Positions 6,884 to 14,636 of a stretch of 19,224 nt of DNA are shown piece by piece; the stretch's first letter is position 1, and each line of letters starts with the position of its first letter. The stretch lies in assembly GCA_045578845.1 (NCBI GenBank), contig JAZNLA010000028.1, positions 1 through 19,224 of the forward strand, read 5' to 3'. The DNA is from UMGS172 sp045578845 (GTDB lineage: Bacteria > Bacillota > Clostridia > Oscillospirales > Acutalibacteraceae). The notes beneath the pieces were generated by a model, which was not told the origin of the DNA, did no database searches, and saw nothing but the letters and a program-made list of their open reading frames with translations. Both the position numbers and the translations under genes were made by a program.

Positions 6884-8362
6884 TTAAAGTATTATGCAAA
6901 TAAGACCGCTGCAGCCTTCGTTGATTACCCTTTCCAAAGTTTCCTGCAACCTCATTCTTGCATCAGACGGCATACGCGACAGTTTTGTGTGTAACCCTTC
7001 ATTTACAAGTTCGTGCAATGATTTGCCAAATATATTCGAGTCCCAAATTTTAGTTGGTTCTTCCTCAAATTCGTTAAGCAGATACATAACCAAGTCTTCG
7101 CTCTGTTTTTCACTTCCCACAATCGGCGAAACTTCGGTAGTAATGTTTGCTTTCATCATATGGATTGACGGTGCCGATGCACGAAGCCTAACCCCGTATC
7201 TTCCGCCTTGTTTGACAATTTCCGGCTCTTCCAAAGACAGTTCGTCAATTTCGGGCATTACAATTCCGTAACCGGTTGCCTCAACCTCGTCGAGTGCATT
7301 TTTAAATCGGTAGTATTCCTTTTTAATTTCAGCAAACTCAATTATTTCCCGCATAAGTTGTTGCTCGTTATTTATATCAACACCGGTTGATTCCTTTAAA
7401 CACTCATAGAAAAGTTTGCGGTCAATGTCGGCTACAACCGTCGCACTTCCGTCACCCAAATAAACCTTATCAACAGTACTGTATATTATATTTTCGCACT
7501 GTGACAATTTTTTTGCAAATGCTGAAATATGCGAAACCTTAGAAAGGTCGTTTGCACAAGACAAAACTGCAGAATAAAGTGTCTTTTGCAACGGATGTTC
7601 ACTGTCAAGTGCTGTAATCCACATAGGCAGTTTTATCTTTAATTCCTTTACGGGGAACTCATATAAAAGTTCCTGCAAAATACTGTTAATATCGCTTTCA
7701 CTAAGTTCTAAGCAATTAATTGTTTTAACCGCTACCGAATATTTATCACGAATTTCCTCTGCAACCTTTAAAGCACTTTCAGACTGCGGATACATGCTAT
7801 TAACAAGTACTATAAAGGGTTTATTTATCTCTTTTAGTTCTGATATAACCCTTTCTTCCGCTTCAGCGTATTCTTCCCTCGGGATTTCACTGATACTGCC
7901 GTCGGTAGTAATAACAAGTCCTATGGTTGAATGTTCTGTAATAACCTTTTTAGTACCAAATTCAGCCGCCATATTAAAAGGTACCGGCTCTTCAAACCAA
8001 GGTGTCATTACCATTCTCGGGTCGTCGTTTTCTATGTATCCGAGTGAACTCGGCACAATGTACCCAACGCAATCAATAAGTCTTACGTTCATAGACAGAG
8101 CATCATCAAGACTGATTTCCACACCTTTTTCGGGCACAAACTTCGGCTCAGTAGTCATAATTGTTCTGCCTCCAGCCGATTGCGGAAGTTCGTCATTTGC
8201 ACGTTCTCTCGAATAATCGCTCGTAATATTGGGAATTACGAGAGTGTCCATAAACTTTTTTATAAAGGTCGATTTTCCCGTTCTTACAGGTCCTACTACG
8301 CCAATATAAATATCACCACCGGTGCGGTCGGCAATATCCTTATAAATATCAGTATTTGTCAT
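6884..8362 (-). CDS. spoIVA: Stage IV sporulation protein A (spore coat basement ATPase)
   Basis: SpoIVA is made in the mother cell, binds and hydrolyses ATP, and polymerises on the forespore surface as the base layer of the coat. It is also needed for cortex formation. The 492-residue product matches the Bacillus subtilis protein's length. It starts MTNTDIYKDIADRTGGD and has the Walker A GPVRTGKST (24-32, Lys30), the switch-like segments RLIDCVGYIVP and GTKKVITEHSTIG, and the characteristic C-terminus GLICIIL. I choose the second ATG (8362) because GGAGG (8370-8374) lies seven bases before it; the ATG at 8368 is almost on the ribosome site. A sigma-E-like promoter is just upstream, and a strong terminator follows. 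Confidence 0.98.
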   Translation of the reverse strand: MTNTDIYKDIADRTGGDIYIGVVGPVRTGKSTFIKKFMDTLVIPNITSDYSRERANDELPQSAGGRTIMTTEPKFVPEKGVEISLDDALSMNVRLIDCVGYIVPSSLGYIENDDPRMVMTPWFEEPVPFNMAAEFGTKKVITEHSTIGLVITTDGSISEIPREEYAEAEERVISELKEINKPFIVLVNSMYPQSESALKVAEEIRDKYSVAVKTINCLELSESDINSILQELLYEFPVKELKIKLPMWITALDSEHPLQKTLYSAVLSCANDLSKVSHISAFAKKLSQCENIIYSTVDKVYLGDGSATVVADIDRKLFYECLKESTGVDINNEQQLMREIIEFAEIKKEYYRFKNALDEVEATGYGIVMPEIDELSLEEPEIVKQGGRYGVRLRASAPSIHMMKANITTEVSPIVGSEKQSEDLVMYLLNEFEEEPTKIWDSNIFGKSLHELVNEGLHTKLSRMPSDARMRLQETLERVINEGCSGLICIIL

Positions 8363-8400
8363 ATGCATTCCTCCGAGTTTTATAGGTCTTTTTCTGCTTC

Positions 8401-8429
8401 ATAATATGAACGAAAAAATGCTATTATGA
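8401..8429 (-). promoter_or_regulatory. Sigma-E-like promoter of spoIVA
   Basis: On the minus strand TCATAAT (8429-8423) and CATATTAT (8408-8401) are separated by 14 bases. This matches the early mother-cell sigma-E pattern (kmATATT, 14-15 bases, CATACAHT) at most positions. spoIVA is a sigma-E gene in Bacillus subtilis. No comparable sigma-A promoter is visible in the same interval. The site starts ten bases after the preceding gene's stop codon. Confidence 0.65.
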
Positions 8430-8438
8430 CAAATATTT

Positions 8439-9317
8439 TTACACGCCCGAAAAATCAAAAAGCGGTATAAAATCCTCACTGCCGCTTGTCAGTTGCTGAC
8501 AATAAACGGTTTCAATATTTGAATTTACCGCGAACAATAATAATTTTTTATGTTCTAAAATAGATAATTTTCTGTTTATTTCAGGGTAATCATCCAAATT
8601 CCCGCAAGGGACATACTGGCTCATTAAACTTAAAGCGGCATTGGGTACATTTTGCTCGACAAACTCTATTACCCTTTTTGCCTCGTATAAATTATGCGGC
8701 AAGCAAAGGTGACGTACAATAAGACCTTTGGTCATAATATTGTTTTCACTGAACGTATTTTCTTTTATATGTTCCCCTACCGTTTTTATTGCTTTTTTTG
8801 CGACATATGGATAATCGGCGGCACCGGAATATTTTAATGCCTTTTGCGGGTTTATATATTTTAAATCAAGCAAAAAAACATCGGCAAACTCTAGTGCCGA
8901 CTTTATTGCAGTTTCGCTCTCATACCCGCTCGAATTAAAGACAATAGGGATATTCGGTTTATATATTTCCAATGCCTTTTTTATGGCAAGCATGTAATGT
9001 GTCGGGTTGACAAGGTTGATATTTTCGGCACCTTTTTGTTCTAATTCTTTAAAAATTTCTGCAAGGCGTTCTACCGTAATCATTTTACCTTTATTTTCAT
9101 GCGAAATCTCTCTGTTTTGACAGAAAACACAGGACAGAGAACACCCGCTGAAAAACACCGTACCCGAGCCGTTTTTACCGCTGATACAAGGCTCCTCCCA
9201 AAAGTGAAGTGCAGACCTTGCAACAACGGGGTTAAGCGGCATTTTACAATATCCGCATTTATTTTCGGTTTCAGTTCTTTTAGCACCGCATTTTCTTGGA
9301 CAAAGACTGCAAATCAT
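8439..9317 (-). CDS. PflX-like radical SAM protein
   Basis: The 292-residue product has a radical SAM cluster motif CSLSCVFC (Cys59, Cys63, Cys66), preceded by GTVFFSG. An N-terminal set of cysteines, CSLCPRKCGAKR and CGYC (Cys3, 6, 10, 21, 24), is typical of the subgroup labelled PflX or 'putative pyruvate formate-lyase activating enzyme'. Later segments NLVNPTHY, FNSSGYE, VFLLDLKY and MSQYVPCG fit the same group. The true substrate of these proteins is not established, and no pyruvate formate-lyase is nearby, so I give no symbol. The ATG overlaps the last 38 bases of the symporter gene, with AAGGGAAG as ribosome site, implying co-transcription and coupled translation. No terminator separates it from the spoIVA promoter. 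Confidence 0.85.
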   Translation of the reverse strand: MICSLCPRKCGAKRTETENKCGYCKMPLNPVVARSALHFWEEPCISGKNGSGTVFFSGCSLSCVFCQNREISHENKGKMITVERLAEIFKELEQKGAENINLVNPTHYMLAIKKALEIYKPNIPIVFNSSGYESETAIKSALEFADVFLLDLKYINPQKALKYSGAADYPYVAKKAIKTVGEHIKENTFSENNIMTKGLIVRHLCLPHNLYEAKRVIEFVEQNVPNAALSLMSQYVPCGNLDDYPEINRKLSILEHKKLLLFAVNSNIETVYCQQLTSGSEDFIPLFDFSGV

Positions 9318-10611
9318 TTTTACACTTCCCTTTTCTTAGATTTTTCACTTCGTCACCGCCGAAATACAGTAATACAGTAGTATTGGGTATTAACATACAC
9401 GAATTAAAAACATCGGCCAATGTCCACATTATACCACCGCCTACACAGTTTGACAATGGTATAAAACCTATAAAAAATATTATGTAGATATATTTTATAA
9501 ATTTTTCTTTTGACAAAAATTCCAATGCCTTAATACCGTAAAACGACCATCCGACTATTGATGCAAAAGCGAACAAATAAGCAGACAGACTGAGTGCTTT
9601 TAGTCCAAACTGTCCAAAGGTGGAATTGAAAATTTCACAAACAAGCGTAAACGGGTCCGTAATTTTACCGCTTAAATAGATATTCGACGAAAGAATACTA
9701 AGTGCCGTCAAACTGCACACAACTATTGTATCAATGAAAACTTCCACTATTCCCCAACAACCCGCCGTATGTGGGTCGGTATCGGCAGCAGAACAGTGTG
9801 CTATAGGCGAACTGCCCATGCCTGCCTCATTAGTAAAAAGTCCTTTCATTACGCCAATCCTTACTGCAGAACTTAAAACACTTCCGCAAAATCCGCCCAC
9901 AATAGTTTTAAAACCGAATGCACCTTTAAATATACTCAAAACGGCATTTGGTAAATTTCTTATATTAACCATGATAATTAAAACCGTGGCGAGTACATAA
10001 AACGCCGCCATTATAGGCACTAAAACCGCCGAAAAATTTTGATACAATTTATCCTTGCCGAGCAGAATAATTGTCAGTAACGGCAATGTAAACAATGTTA
10101 CGGGCAAAACATCAATATTAAACCCTAACCTTAAAAATTCATACATTGACTTTGCCTGTACCAAATTACCCGCAAAAAGCGAAGCCGCCACAACCGATAC
10201 AGCAAATACAGTGCCGAAAATTTTAAGTTTTCCTTTGCAATAAGACCTAATAACATACATAGTGCCGCCGCAAGTTCTATCTTCACTGCGTGCTTCTTTA
10301 ACCGAAATATAAATTTCAGCATATTTAGTTATCATACCGATAACACCTGTTAACAAAAGCCAAAAAACGGCACCTGCACCGCCTATTAAAATAGCGGCAG
10401 ATACGCCTATAATATTACCTATACCTATTGTACTTCCAAGTGCTATAGACATTGCCTTAAAACCTTCAAGGCTTTTTGTATTAATTAGTTTTCCAACCGT
10501 TTCTTTCCAAACCGATTTAAACATTACAATTTGAAAAAATCCCGATTTTACACTCAAAAATCCACCGCAAACGCCCAGTAAACAAGCACAAAAAAACATA
10601 AGCAAAGCCAT
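9280..10611 (-). CDS. AGCS-family amino-acid:cation symporter
   Basis: This is a 443-residue multi-span membrane protein of the alanine/glycine:sodium symporter family. It has the two diagnostic stretches GSTIGIGNIIGVSAAILIGG and, about halfway, GLFTNEAGMGSSPIAHCSA. The hydrophobic spans fit about ten or eleven helices. It should import a small neutral amino acid with Na+, but the exact substrate cannot be read. The start is set at the ATG at 10611, which has GGGTGA just upstream; a TTG four codons earlier overlaps that ribosome site. The reading frame runs 38 bases into the downstream radical SAM gene, ending in a hydrophilic tail (SLSKKMRC). Confidence 0.92.
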   Translation of the reverse strand: MALLMFFCACLLGVCGGFLSVKSGFFQIVMFKSVWKETVGKLINTKSLEGFKAMSIALGSTIGIGNIIGVSAAILIGGAGAVFWLLLTGVIGMITKYAEIYISVKEARSEDRTCGGTMYVIRSYCKGKLKIFGTVFAVSVVAASLFAGNLVQAKSMYEFLRLGFNIDVLPVTLFTLPLLTIILLGKDKLYQNFSAVLVPIMAAFYVLATVLIIMVNIRNLPNAVLSIFKGAFGFKTIVGGFCGSVLSSAVRIGVMKGLFTNEAGMGSSPIAHCSAADTDPHTAGCWGIVEVFIDTIVVCSLTALSILSSNIYLSGKITDPFTLVCEIFNSTFGQFGLKALSLSAYLFAFASIVGWSFYGIKALEFLSKEKFIKYIYIIFFIGFIPLSNCVGGGIMWTLADVFNSCMLIPNTTVLLYFGGDEVKNLRKGKCKNDLQSLSKKMRC

Positions 10612-10658
10612 ATTATCACCCAAAAAATACTATTCTTGAAACATTAACAATATAACAA

Positions 10659-10682
10659 AAGACCGCTAATACAAGCGGTCTT
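10659..10682 (-). terminator. Intrinsic terminator of the typA-exonuclease operon
   Basis: AAGACCGCT (10659-10667) pairs with AGCGGTCTT (10674-10682), five or six bases past the exonuclease stop on the minus strand. The minus-strand end reads CTTTTG, a short T-run, so strength is moderate. Confidence 0.7.
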
Positions 10683-10687
10683 AAATG

Positions 10688-11572
10688 TTAAGTTTTCTCT
10701 TTTTGAGGTTTTACAATAACGGTAGTAATCGGTGCGGTATTTCTCTTTACCACAACCTTATCGTAATACTTTTTAAACGAAACTCTGCCTAAAAATTTAT
10801 TCCCGCAAGACTTACAAGAAAATTCCGCCCTAAAAGACTGACCTTTAAAGGCAAATGGCGTTAACCTCATAGCCTCGCCGCCGCATTTATCACAGTTAAA
10901 CTCCAATTTCTTGCGATTTATTAAAGGACTGCTTAAATCCTTGATTATATATGCTTTAAAGGTAAGTCTGGAATAATAATCCGGTGCCGTAGTATCAACA
11001 ACATATTCACGCAAACGCTTTTGAGCATAAACTTTCTTTAAAATCTCAGCACAGAGCAAACTGTCATCTAATGCCCTGTGAAGTCCTATTCCGTCAATGG
11101 GAATACCCAAAAGCAACGCGGCATTAGCAACCGAAATTTGAGAAGTAATGCTATGTCCTTTGGCAATCATTTCATTTTGGGTATACTTTTGCAGGTCTAT
11201 ATACTTATAAATAAAAGGGATTTTATTTTTATGTGTGCGGAGTCTGAAATTTTCAAGTAAAACGTATAAATCCGAATTACTCCATGTTAAAGTTACTGCT
11301 TCATTTCCTGCCCAGTCAGTATATAGTTTCACAGCCTCTTGAAAGGTCATGCCGTTTTTAAGCATCTCCTCGGTTGATATGTTAGTAAGACGCTGAAACC
11401 TGCTGCTTAACTTTTTAGTAAAGGTCGAGCGGATAAGAGCACTGAATCTTGAAATTTCATTAAGATTTTCGTCTAATTTAACCGCACCTATCTCAATAAG
11501 TTCGTTAAAATAGTTACCGTTAATTTTCTTAAATGTCGTGTTCCACTCGTTATCAAGTATAATATATTCCAT
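10688..11572 (-). CDS. DEDDh 3'-5' exonuclease-family protein with C-terminal zinc ribbon
   Basis: The 294-residue protein has the acidic residues of the DnaQ-like DEDDh exonuclease fold: LDNEW (Asp7, Glu9), SNSDLYVL (Asp101) and HRALDD (His165, Asp170). It should remove nucleotides from the 3' end of DNA or RNA. After the nuclease domain comes a zinc-ribbon-like module with CDKCGG (Cys227, Cys230) and CKSCGN (Cys253, Cys256), and then a basic tail. Its ATG shares the A of the typA stop codon (TAATG), so translation is probably coupled to TypA. The closest annotated relatives I can think of are KapD/Sbc-type 'exonuclease' entries without known biology. The domain call is firm, the role unknown. 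Confidence 0.85.
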   Translation of the reverse strand: MEYIILDNEWNTTFKKINGNYFNELIEIGAVKLDENLNEISRFSALIRSTFTKKLSSRFQRLTNISTEEMLKNGMTFQEAVKLYTDWAGNEAVTLTWSNSDLYVLLENFRLRTHKNKIPFIYKYIDLQKYTQNEMIAKGHSITSQISVANAALLLGIPIDGIGLHRALDDSLLCAEILKKVYAQKRLREYVVDTTAPDYYSRLTFKAYIIKDLSSPLINRKKLEFNCDKCGGEAMRLTPFAFKGQSFRAEFSCKSCGNKFLGRVSFKKYYDKVVVKRNTAPITTVIVKPQKEKT

Positions 11573-13398
11573 TACTTTTTAAGTTTGCTTTCAGCCTTCA
11601 TGCGGGCTTCTTTGCTCAAAATACGCTTTCTAAGGCGAATATTTTCGGGTGTGATTTCAACAAGTTCGTCGGATTTAATAAACTCCAGCGACTGCTCGAG
11701 GCTTAAAATCGACGGTGGTGTTAGTTTTAAAGCGTCGTCAGAGCCAGCGGCACGCATATTTGTAGCGGCTTTTTTCTTACAAACATTGCAAACTATATCC
11801 TCATTTTTCGGATTTTCACCGATAATCATGCCCTCATATACAGGCACACCGGGGCCTATAAAAAGTTTACCGCGTGATTGTGTATTAAACAGACCGTAGC
11901 CGGTCGATTCACCCGATTCGTGAACGATAATAGAGCCGGTCATACGGTTTTCAATATCTCCTCTATATTCCTCGTAACCATGGAATATATGGTTCATAAT
12001 GCCGTTACCGTTAGTATCGGTCATAAACTGCGAACGGTAGCCGATAAGACCGCGTGCAGGAATTAAAAATTCTAAATGACTCAGTCCTGTTTCGCGTGTA
12101 CCCATATTTTGAATATCGGCATGACGTGTACCGAGTCTTTCCATAACCGAGCCGACATATTCTTCGGGCACTTCAATCATAAGCAGTTCAATAGGTTCCA
12201 GTAATTTACCGTCTTTATCGTGTTTGTAAATAACCTCAGGCGGTGAAACTTGAAACTCATAGCCTTGTCGACGCATGGTTTCAATAAGGATAGACAAGTG
12301 AAGTTCACCGCGTCCCGAAACCTTAAATGTATCGGCCGAGTCGGTTTCTTCAACCTTCATACTAACATTGGTTTCCACCTCTTTAAAAAGGCGGTCGCGA
12401 AGATTTCTTGAGGTAACAAACTTGCCTTCCTTACCCGCAAAGGGTGAATTATTTACCATAAAGTTCATGGAAATTGTAGGCTCGTCAATCTTAACAAAAG
12501 GCAACGGCTCAATGCAGTTGGGGTCGCAAACCGTTTCGCCGATATTAAGGTCGGTAATACCCGCAACCGATACAAGTTCACCAAACGGTGCTTCTTCAAC
12601 CTCAGTTCTTTTTAAGCCCTCAAAAAGGAAGAGTTTAGATATTTTAACATTGGTAGTAGTTCCGTTTTCATGACATAGTGCAACGTTTTGACCAACCTTT
12701 AAACTTCCTCTTTCAATTCTGCCGATACCTATTCTGCCGATATAATCATCATAGTCGATATTAGAAAAAAGTACCTGTGTAGGACCTTCGGCATCACCGT
12801 TCGGTGCGGGCACTTCGCTTACAATAGTATCGAAAAGCGGTCTTAAATCCGTACCTTTTTCGTCTGCTAAAAGTGAAGCATAACCGTCACGGCCCGAAGC
12901 GTATACAACGGGAAACTCAATCTGTTCGTCATCAGCACCGAGTTCAATAAACAAATCCAAAACCTCGTCGATAACTTCATTAGGTCTTGCCATGGGACGG
13001 TCGATTTTATTAACGACAACTATGGGCTTTTTGCCGAGATTTAATGCTTTTTTCAGTACAAAACGGGTTTGAGGCATACAGCCTTCAAACGCGTCAACAA
13101 GCAGAACAACACCGTCAACCATCATCAAAATACGCTCAACTTCACCGCCGAAGTCCGCGTGTCCCGGTGTATCAACAATATTTATTTTAACATCATTATA
13201 AATAACACTTGTGTTTTTAGAAAGTATGGTAATTCCGCGTTCTCTTTCAAGGTCGTTAGAGTCCATAACACGCTCTGCAACCTGTTCATTTTGACGGAAT
13301 GTACCGCTTTGTTTAAGCATTTGGTCAACCAAGGTTGTCTTACCGTGGTCAACGTGAGCAATAATCGCAATATTTCTGATACTGTTTGCCGACTGCAT
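11572..13398 (-). CDS. typA: Ribosome-associated translational GTPase TypA/BipA
   Basis: TypA (BipA) is an EF-G-like GTPase that binds the ribosome and helps 50S assembly and growth under stress or cold. The 608-residue product has the family length. It carries all G motifs: AHVDHGKTT (14-22), RERGITI, DTPGHADFGGE, VNKIDRP and YASGRDGYA. The downstream EF-G-like and BipA-specific C-terminal domain includes RGLIGYRSQFMTDTNG and QSRGKLFIGPG. The start has AAGGAAG as ribosome site and a sigma-A-like promoter at 13433-13461. It is the first gene of an operon with the exonuclease, whose ATG overlaps its stop. Confidence 0.97.
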   Translation of the reverse strand: MQSANSIRNIAIIAHVDHGKTTLVDQMLKQSGTFRQNEQVAERVMDSNDLERERGITILSKNTSVIYNDVKINIVDTPGHADFGGEVERILMMVDGVVLLVDAFEGCMPQTRFVLKKALNLGKKPIVVVNKIDRPMARPNEVIDEVLDLFIELGADDEQIEFPVVYASGRDGYASLLADEKGTDLRPLFDTIVSEVPAPNGDAEGPTQVLFSNIDYDDYIGRIGIGRIERGSLKVGQNVALCHENGTTTNVKISKLFLFEGLKRTEVEEAPFGELVSVAGITDLNIGETVCDPNCIEPLPFVKIDEPTISMNFMVNNSPFAGKEGKFVTSRNLRDRLFKEVETNVSMKVEETDSADTFKVSGRGELHLSILIETMRRQGYEFQVSPPEVIYKHDKDGKLLEPIELLMIEVPEEYVGSVMERLGTRHADIQNMGTRETGLSHLEFLIPARGLIGYRSQFMTDTNGNGIMNHIFHGYEEYRGDIENRMTGSIIVHESGESTGYGLFNTQSRGKLFIGPGVPVYEGMIIGENPKNEDIVCNVCKKKAATNMRAAGSDDALKLTPPSILSLEQSLEFIKSDELVEITPENIRLRKRILSKEARMKAESKLKK

Positions 13399-13432
13399 AA
13401 ATATCTACTTCCTTTATATTTTTAACCAGTAT

Positions 13433-13461
13433 ATTATAGCAAATTATCAGTAAATACACAA
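13433..13461 (-). promoter_or_regulatory. Sigma-A-like promoter of typA
   Basis: On the minus strand TTGTGT (13461-13456), 17 bases, then a perfect TATAAT (13438-13433). The leader is short and runs into AAGGAAG before the typA ATG. Confidence 0.65.
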
Positions 13462-13533
13462 GATTTTTTTAGTCGAAATTTCGCAAAATTAACACTTATC
13501 TTTTGTGATAAATATATATAAAAAAAATAAATC

Positions 13534-13562
13534 TTTACTTTTTGAATGAAGTATGTTATATT
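13534..13562 (+). promoter_or_regulatory. Sigma-A-like promoter of pnuC
   Basis: TTTACT (13534-13539), 17 bases, TATATT (13557-13562). The predicted start point is only about ten bases before the ribosome site AAGGAAG (13581-13587), so there is no room for a riboswitch in this leader. Confidence 0.6.
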
Positions 13563-13594
13563 TATGAGCATAAACTCAAAAAGGAAGTCTTCCA

Positions 13595-14341
13595 ATGCAA
13601 ACACAAACAAAAGCAAATAAACTTAAAGGTTTTTTAAAATCATTTACGCCGTATCAAATTACATATTTAATAACGGCAACCGTATTGGTTATTGTTATGA
13701 CCGCCGTCTTCCCCGATTTATTTATCGACCAAGAATACAGAGGAAGTACGGTTCTTATAATTTTTTGTATTATGGACGCTATTTCAAATCCTGTTTGCGA
13801 ACTGCTGATTGCAAAACAAAGCAAGTGGAATTTCATTGTAAGCGTACTATTTGTTGAAGTTTCGGAAATAGTCATATGCTTAATACTAGGTTGGTACGCT
13901 ACGGCATTTGTAACTCTTCTTTTTTGGATACCTATTGATATTATAAGTTTTATAAAATGGCATAAACATCCGGACAAAAATGATGATAATTTAACCGTTG
14001 TAAAACGATTAAAGCCATGGCAGACAGCACTTATGACACTTGGAATTGTCGCTTTTGGTCTTGGTATCGGAACATTACTTACATATATCCCCGGTGCCGC
14101 TGACAGTTACTTAGATGCATTTGCAGCGGCGGTAGGTATGGCAAACGGCATTTTACTTTTATTCCGTTACAGTGAACAGTGGATTGCATGGCTCATAACC
14201 GTTATAATCACCATTTTCTTAGATATTTCGGGCGGTATGTATATTCTGCTCATAACCGAAGGTGCAATGCTTATAAACACAATTTACGGTATGGTGAAAT
14301 GGTACAATTATACCAAAAAGGACAACCTAATTCATAAATAG
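13595..14341 (+). CDS. pnuC: PnuC-family nicotinamide riboside/vitamin precursor transporter
   Basis: The 248-residue membrane protein has the PnuC layout of about seven or eight spans. Its recognisable parts are SKWNFIVSVLFVE, the central GWYATAFVTLLFWIPIDIIS-FIKWHKHP, then LLLFRYSEQWIAWL and the C-terminal LINTIYGMVKW. PnuC proteins take up nicotinamide riboside by facilitated diffusion coupled to phosphorylation; sister families move riboflavin or thiamine precursors, and I cannot distinguish these with certainty. AAGGAAG (13581-13587) sits seven bases before the ATG. The gene is divergent from typA, stands alone and is followed by a strong hairpin. No NAD kinase-type partner gene is nearby. 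Confidence 0.86.
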   Translation: MQTQTKANKLKGFLKSFTPYQITYLITATVLVIVMTAVFPDLFIDQEYRGSTVLIIFCIMDAISNPVCELLIAKQSKWNFIVSVLFVEVSEIVICLILGWYATAFVTLLFWIPIDIISFIKWHKHPDKNDDNLTVVKRLKPWQTALMTLGIVAFGLGIGTLLTYIPGAADSYLDAFAAAVGMANGILLLFRYSEQWIAWLITVIITIFLDISGGMYILLITEGAMLINTIYGMVKWYNYTKKDNLIHK

Positions 14342-14360
14342 AATAATATTATGATTACTA

Positions 14361-14397
14361 TTAAATAAGGCGATTTCAAGAAAATCGCCTTATTTAA
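14361..14397 (+). terminator. Intrinsic terminator of pnuC
   Basis: A long stem: TTAAATAAGGCGATTT (14361-14376) pairs with AAATCGCCTTATTTAA (14382-14397) around CAAGA. The 3' arm carries TTATTT. It begins about 20 bases after the pnuC stop. Confidence 0.8.
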
Positions 14398-14426
14398 AAA
14401 AATTGATGTAAAATTAAATTTAAGTA

Positions 14427-14455
14427 TTGACAAATCATAATGCTTTTGTTATAAT
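14427..14455 (+). promoter_or_regulatory. Consensus sigma-A promoter of tRNA-Lys
   Basis: TTGACA (14427-14432) and TATAAT (14450-14455) are both perfect with a 17-base spacer, ending about 20 bases before the mature tRNA. Confidence 0.92.
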
Positions 14456-14476
14456 GCATTAGTCGTCAATGACTGC

Positions 14477-14552
14477 GAGTTATTAGCTCAGTTGGCAGAG
14501 CACTTGACTTTTAATCAAGGTGTCCGGGGTTCGAATCCCCGATAGCTCACCA
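14477..14552 (+). tRNA. tRNA-Lys (anticodon UUU)
   Basis: A 76-base tRNA with acceptor GAGTTAT/ATAGCTC (one G-T pair), D-loop AGCTCAGTTGGCAGAG, and anticodon stem CTTGA/TCAAG around CTTTTAA (anticodon TTT). The T-arm is CGGGG-TTCGAAT-CCCCG, and CCA is encoded at 14550-14552. It has its own consensus promoter and terminator. Confidence 0.98.
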
Positions 14553-14586
14553 AAAACCGTCTGAACATTTTGTTTAGACGGTTTTT
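14552..14586 (+). terminator. Intrinsic terminator of tRNA-Lys
   Basis: AAAAACCGTCTGAAC (14552-14566) pairs with GTTTAGACGGTTTTT (14572-14586), with one G-T pair and a five-base loop, and ends in TTTTT. It starts on the last base of the encoded CCA. Confidence 0.88.
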
Positions 14587-14599
14587 ACTTTTTAAGACA

Positions 14600-14636
14600 A
14601 AAAGAAACCGCTTGTTTTTCACAAGCGGTTTCTTTT
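14600..14636 (-). terminator. Intrinsic terminator of the amino-acid ABC transporter operon
   Basis: AAAAGAAACCGCTTGT (14600-14615) and ACAAGCGGTTTCTTTT (14621-14636) form a perfect 16-base stem. It begins within the ATPase stop codon, and the minus-strand 3' arm ends in a T-run. Confidence 0.9.

Noticed and set aside
10627..10653. Sigma-E-like promoter for the symporter gene (ATATT-N14-AATAGTAT, minus strand)
   Set aside because: The -10 lacks the leading C and matches only five of eight positions; in AT-rich DNA this is expected by chance.
13563..13594. Riboswitch (for example NAD+-II type) upstream of pnuC
   Set aside because: Only about 20-30 bases separate the predicted start point from the ribosome site, leaving no room for an aptamer.
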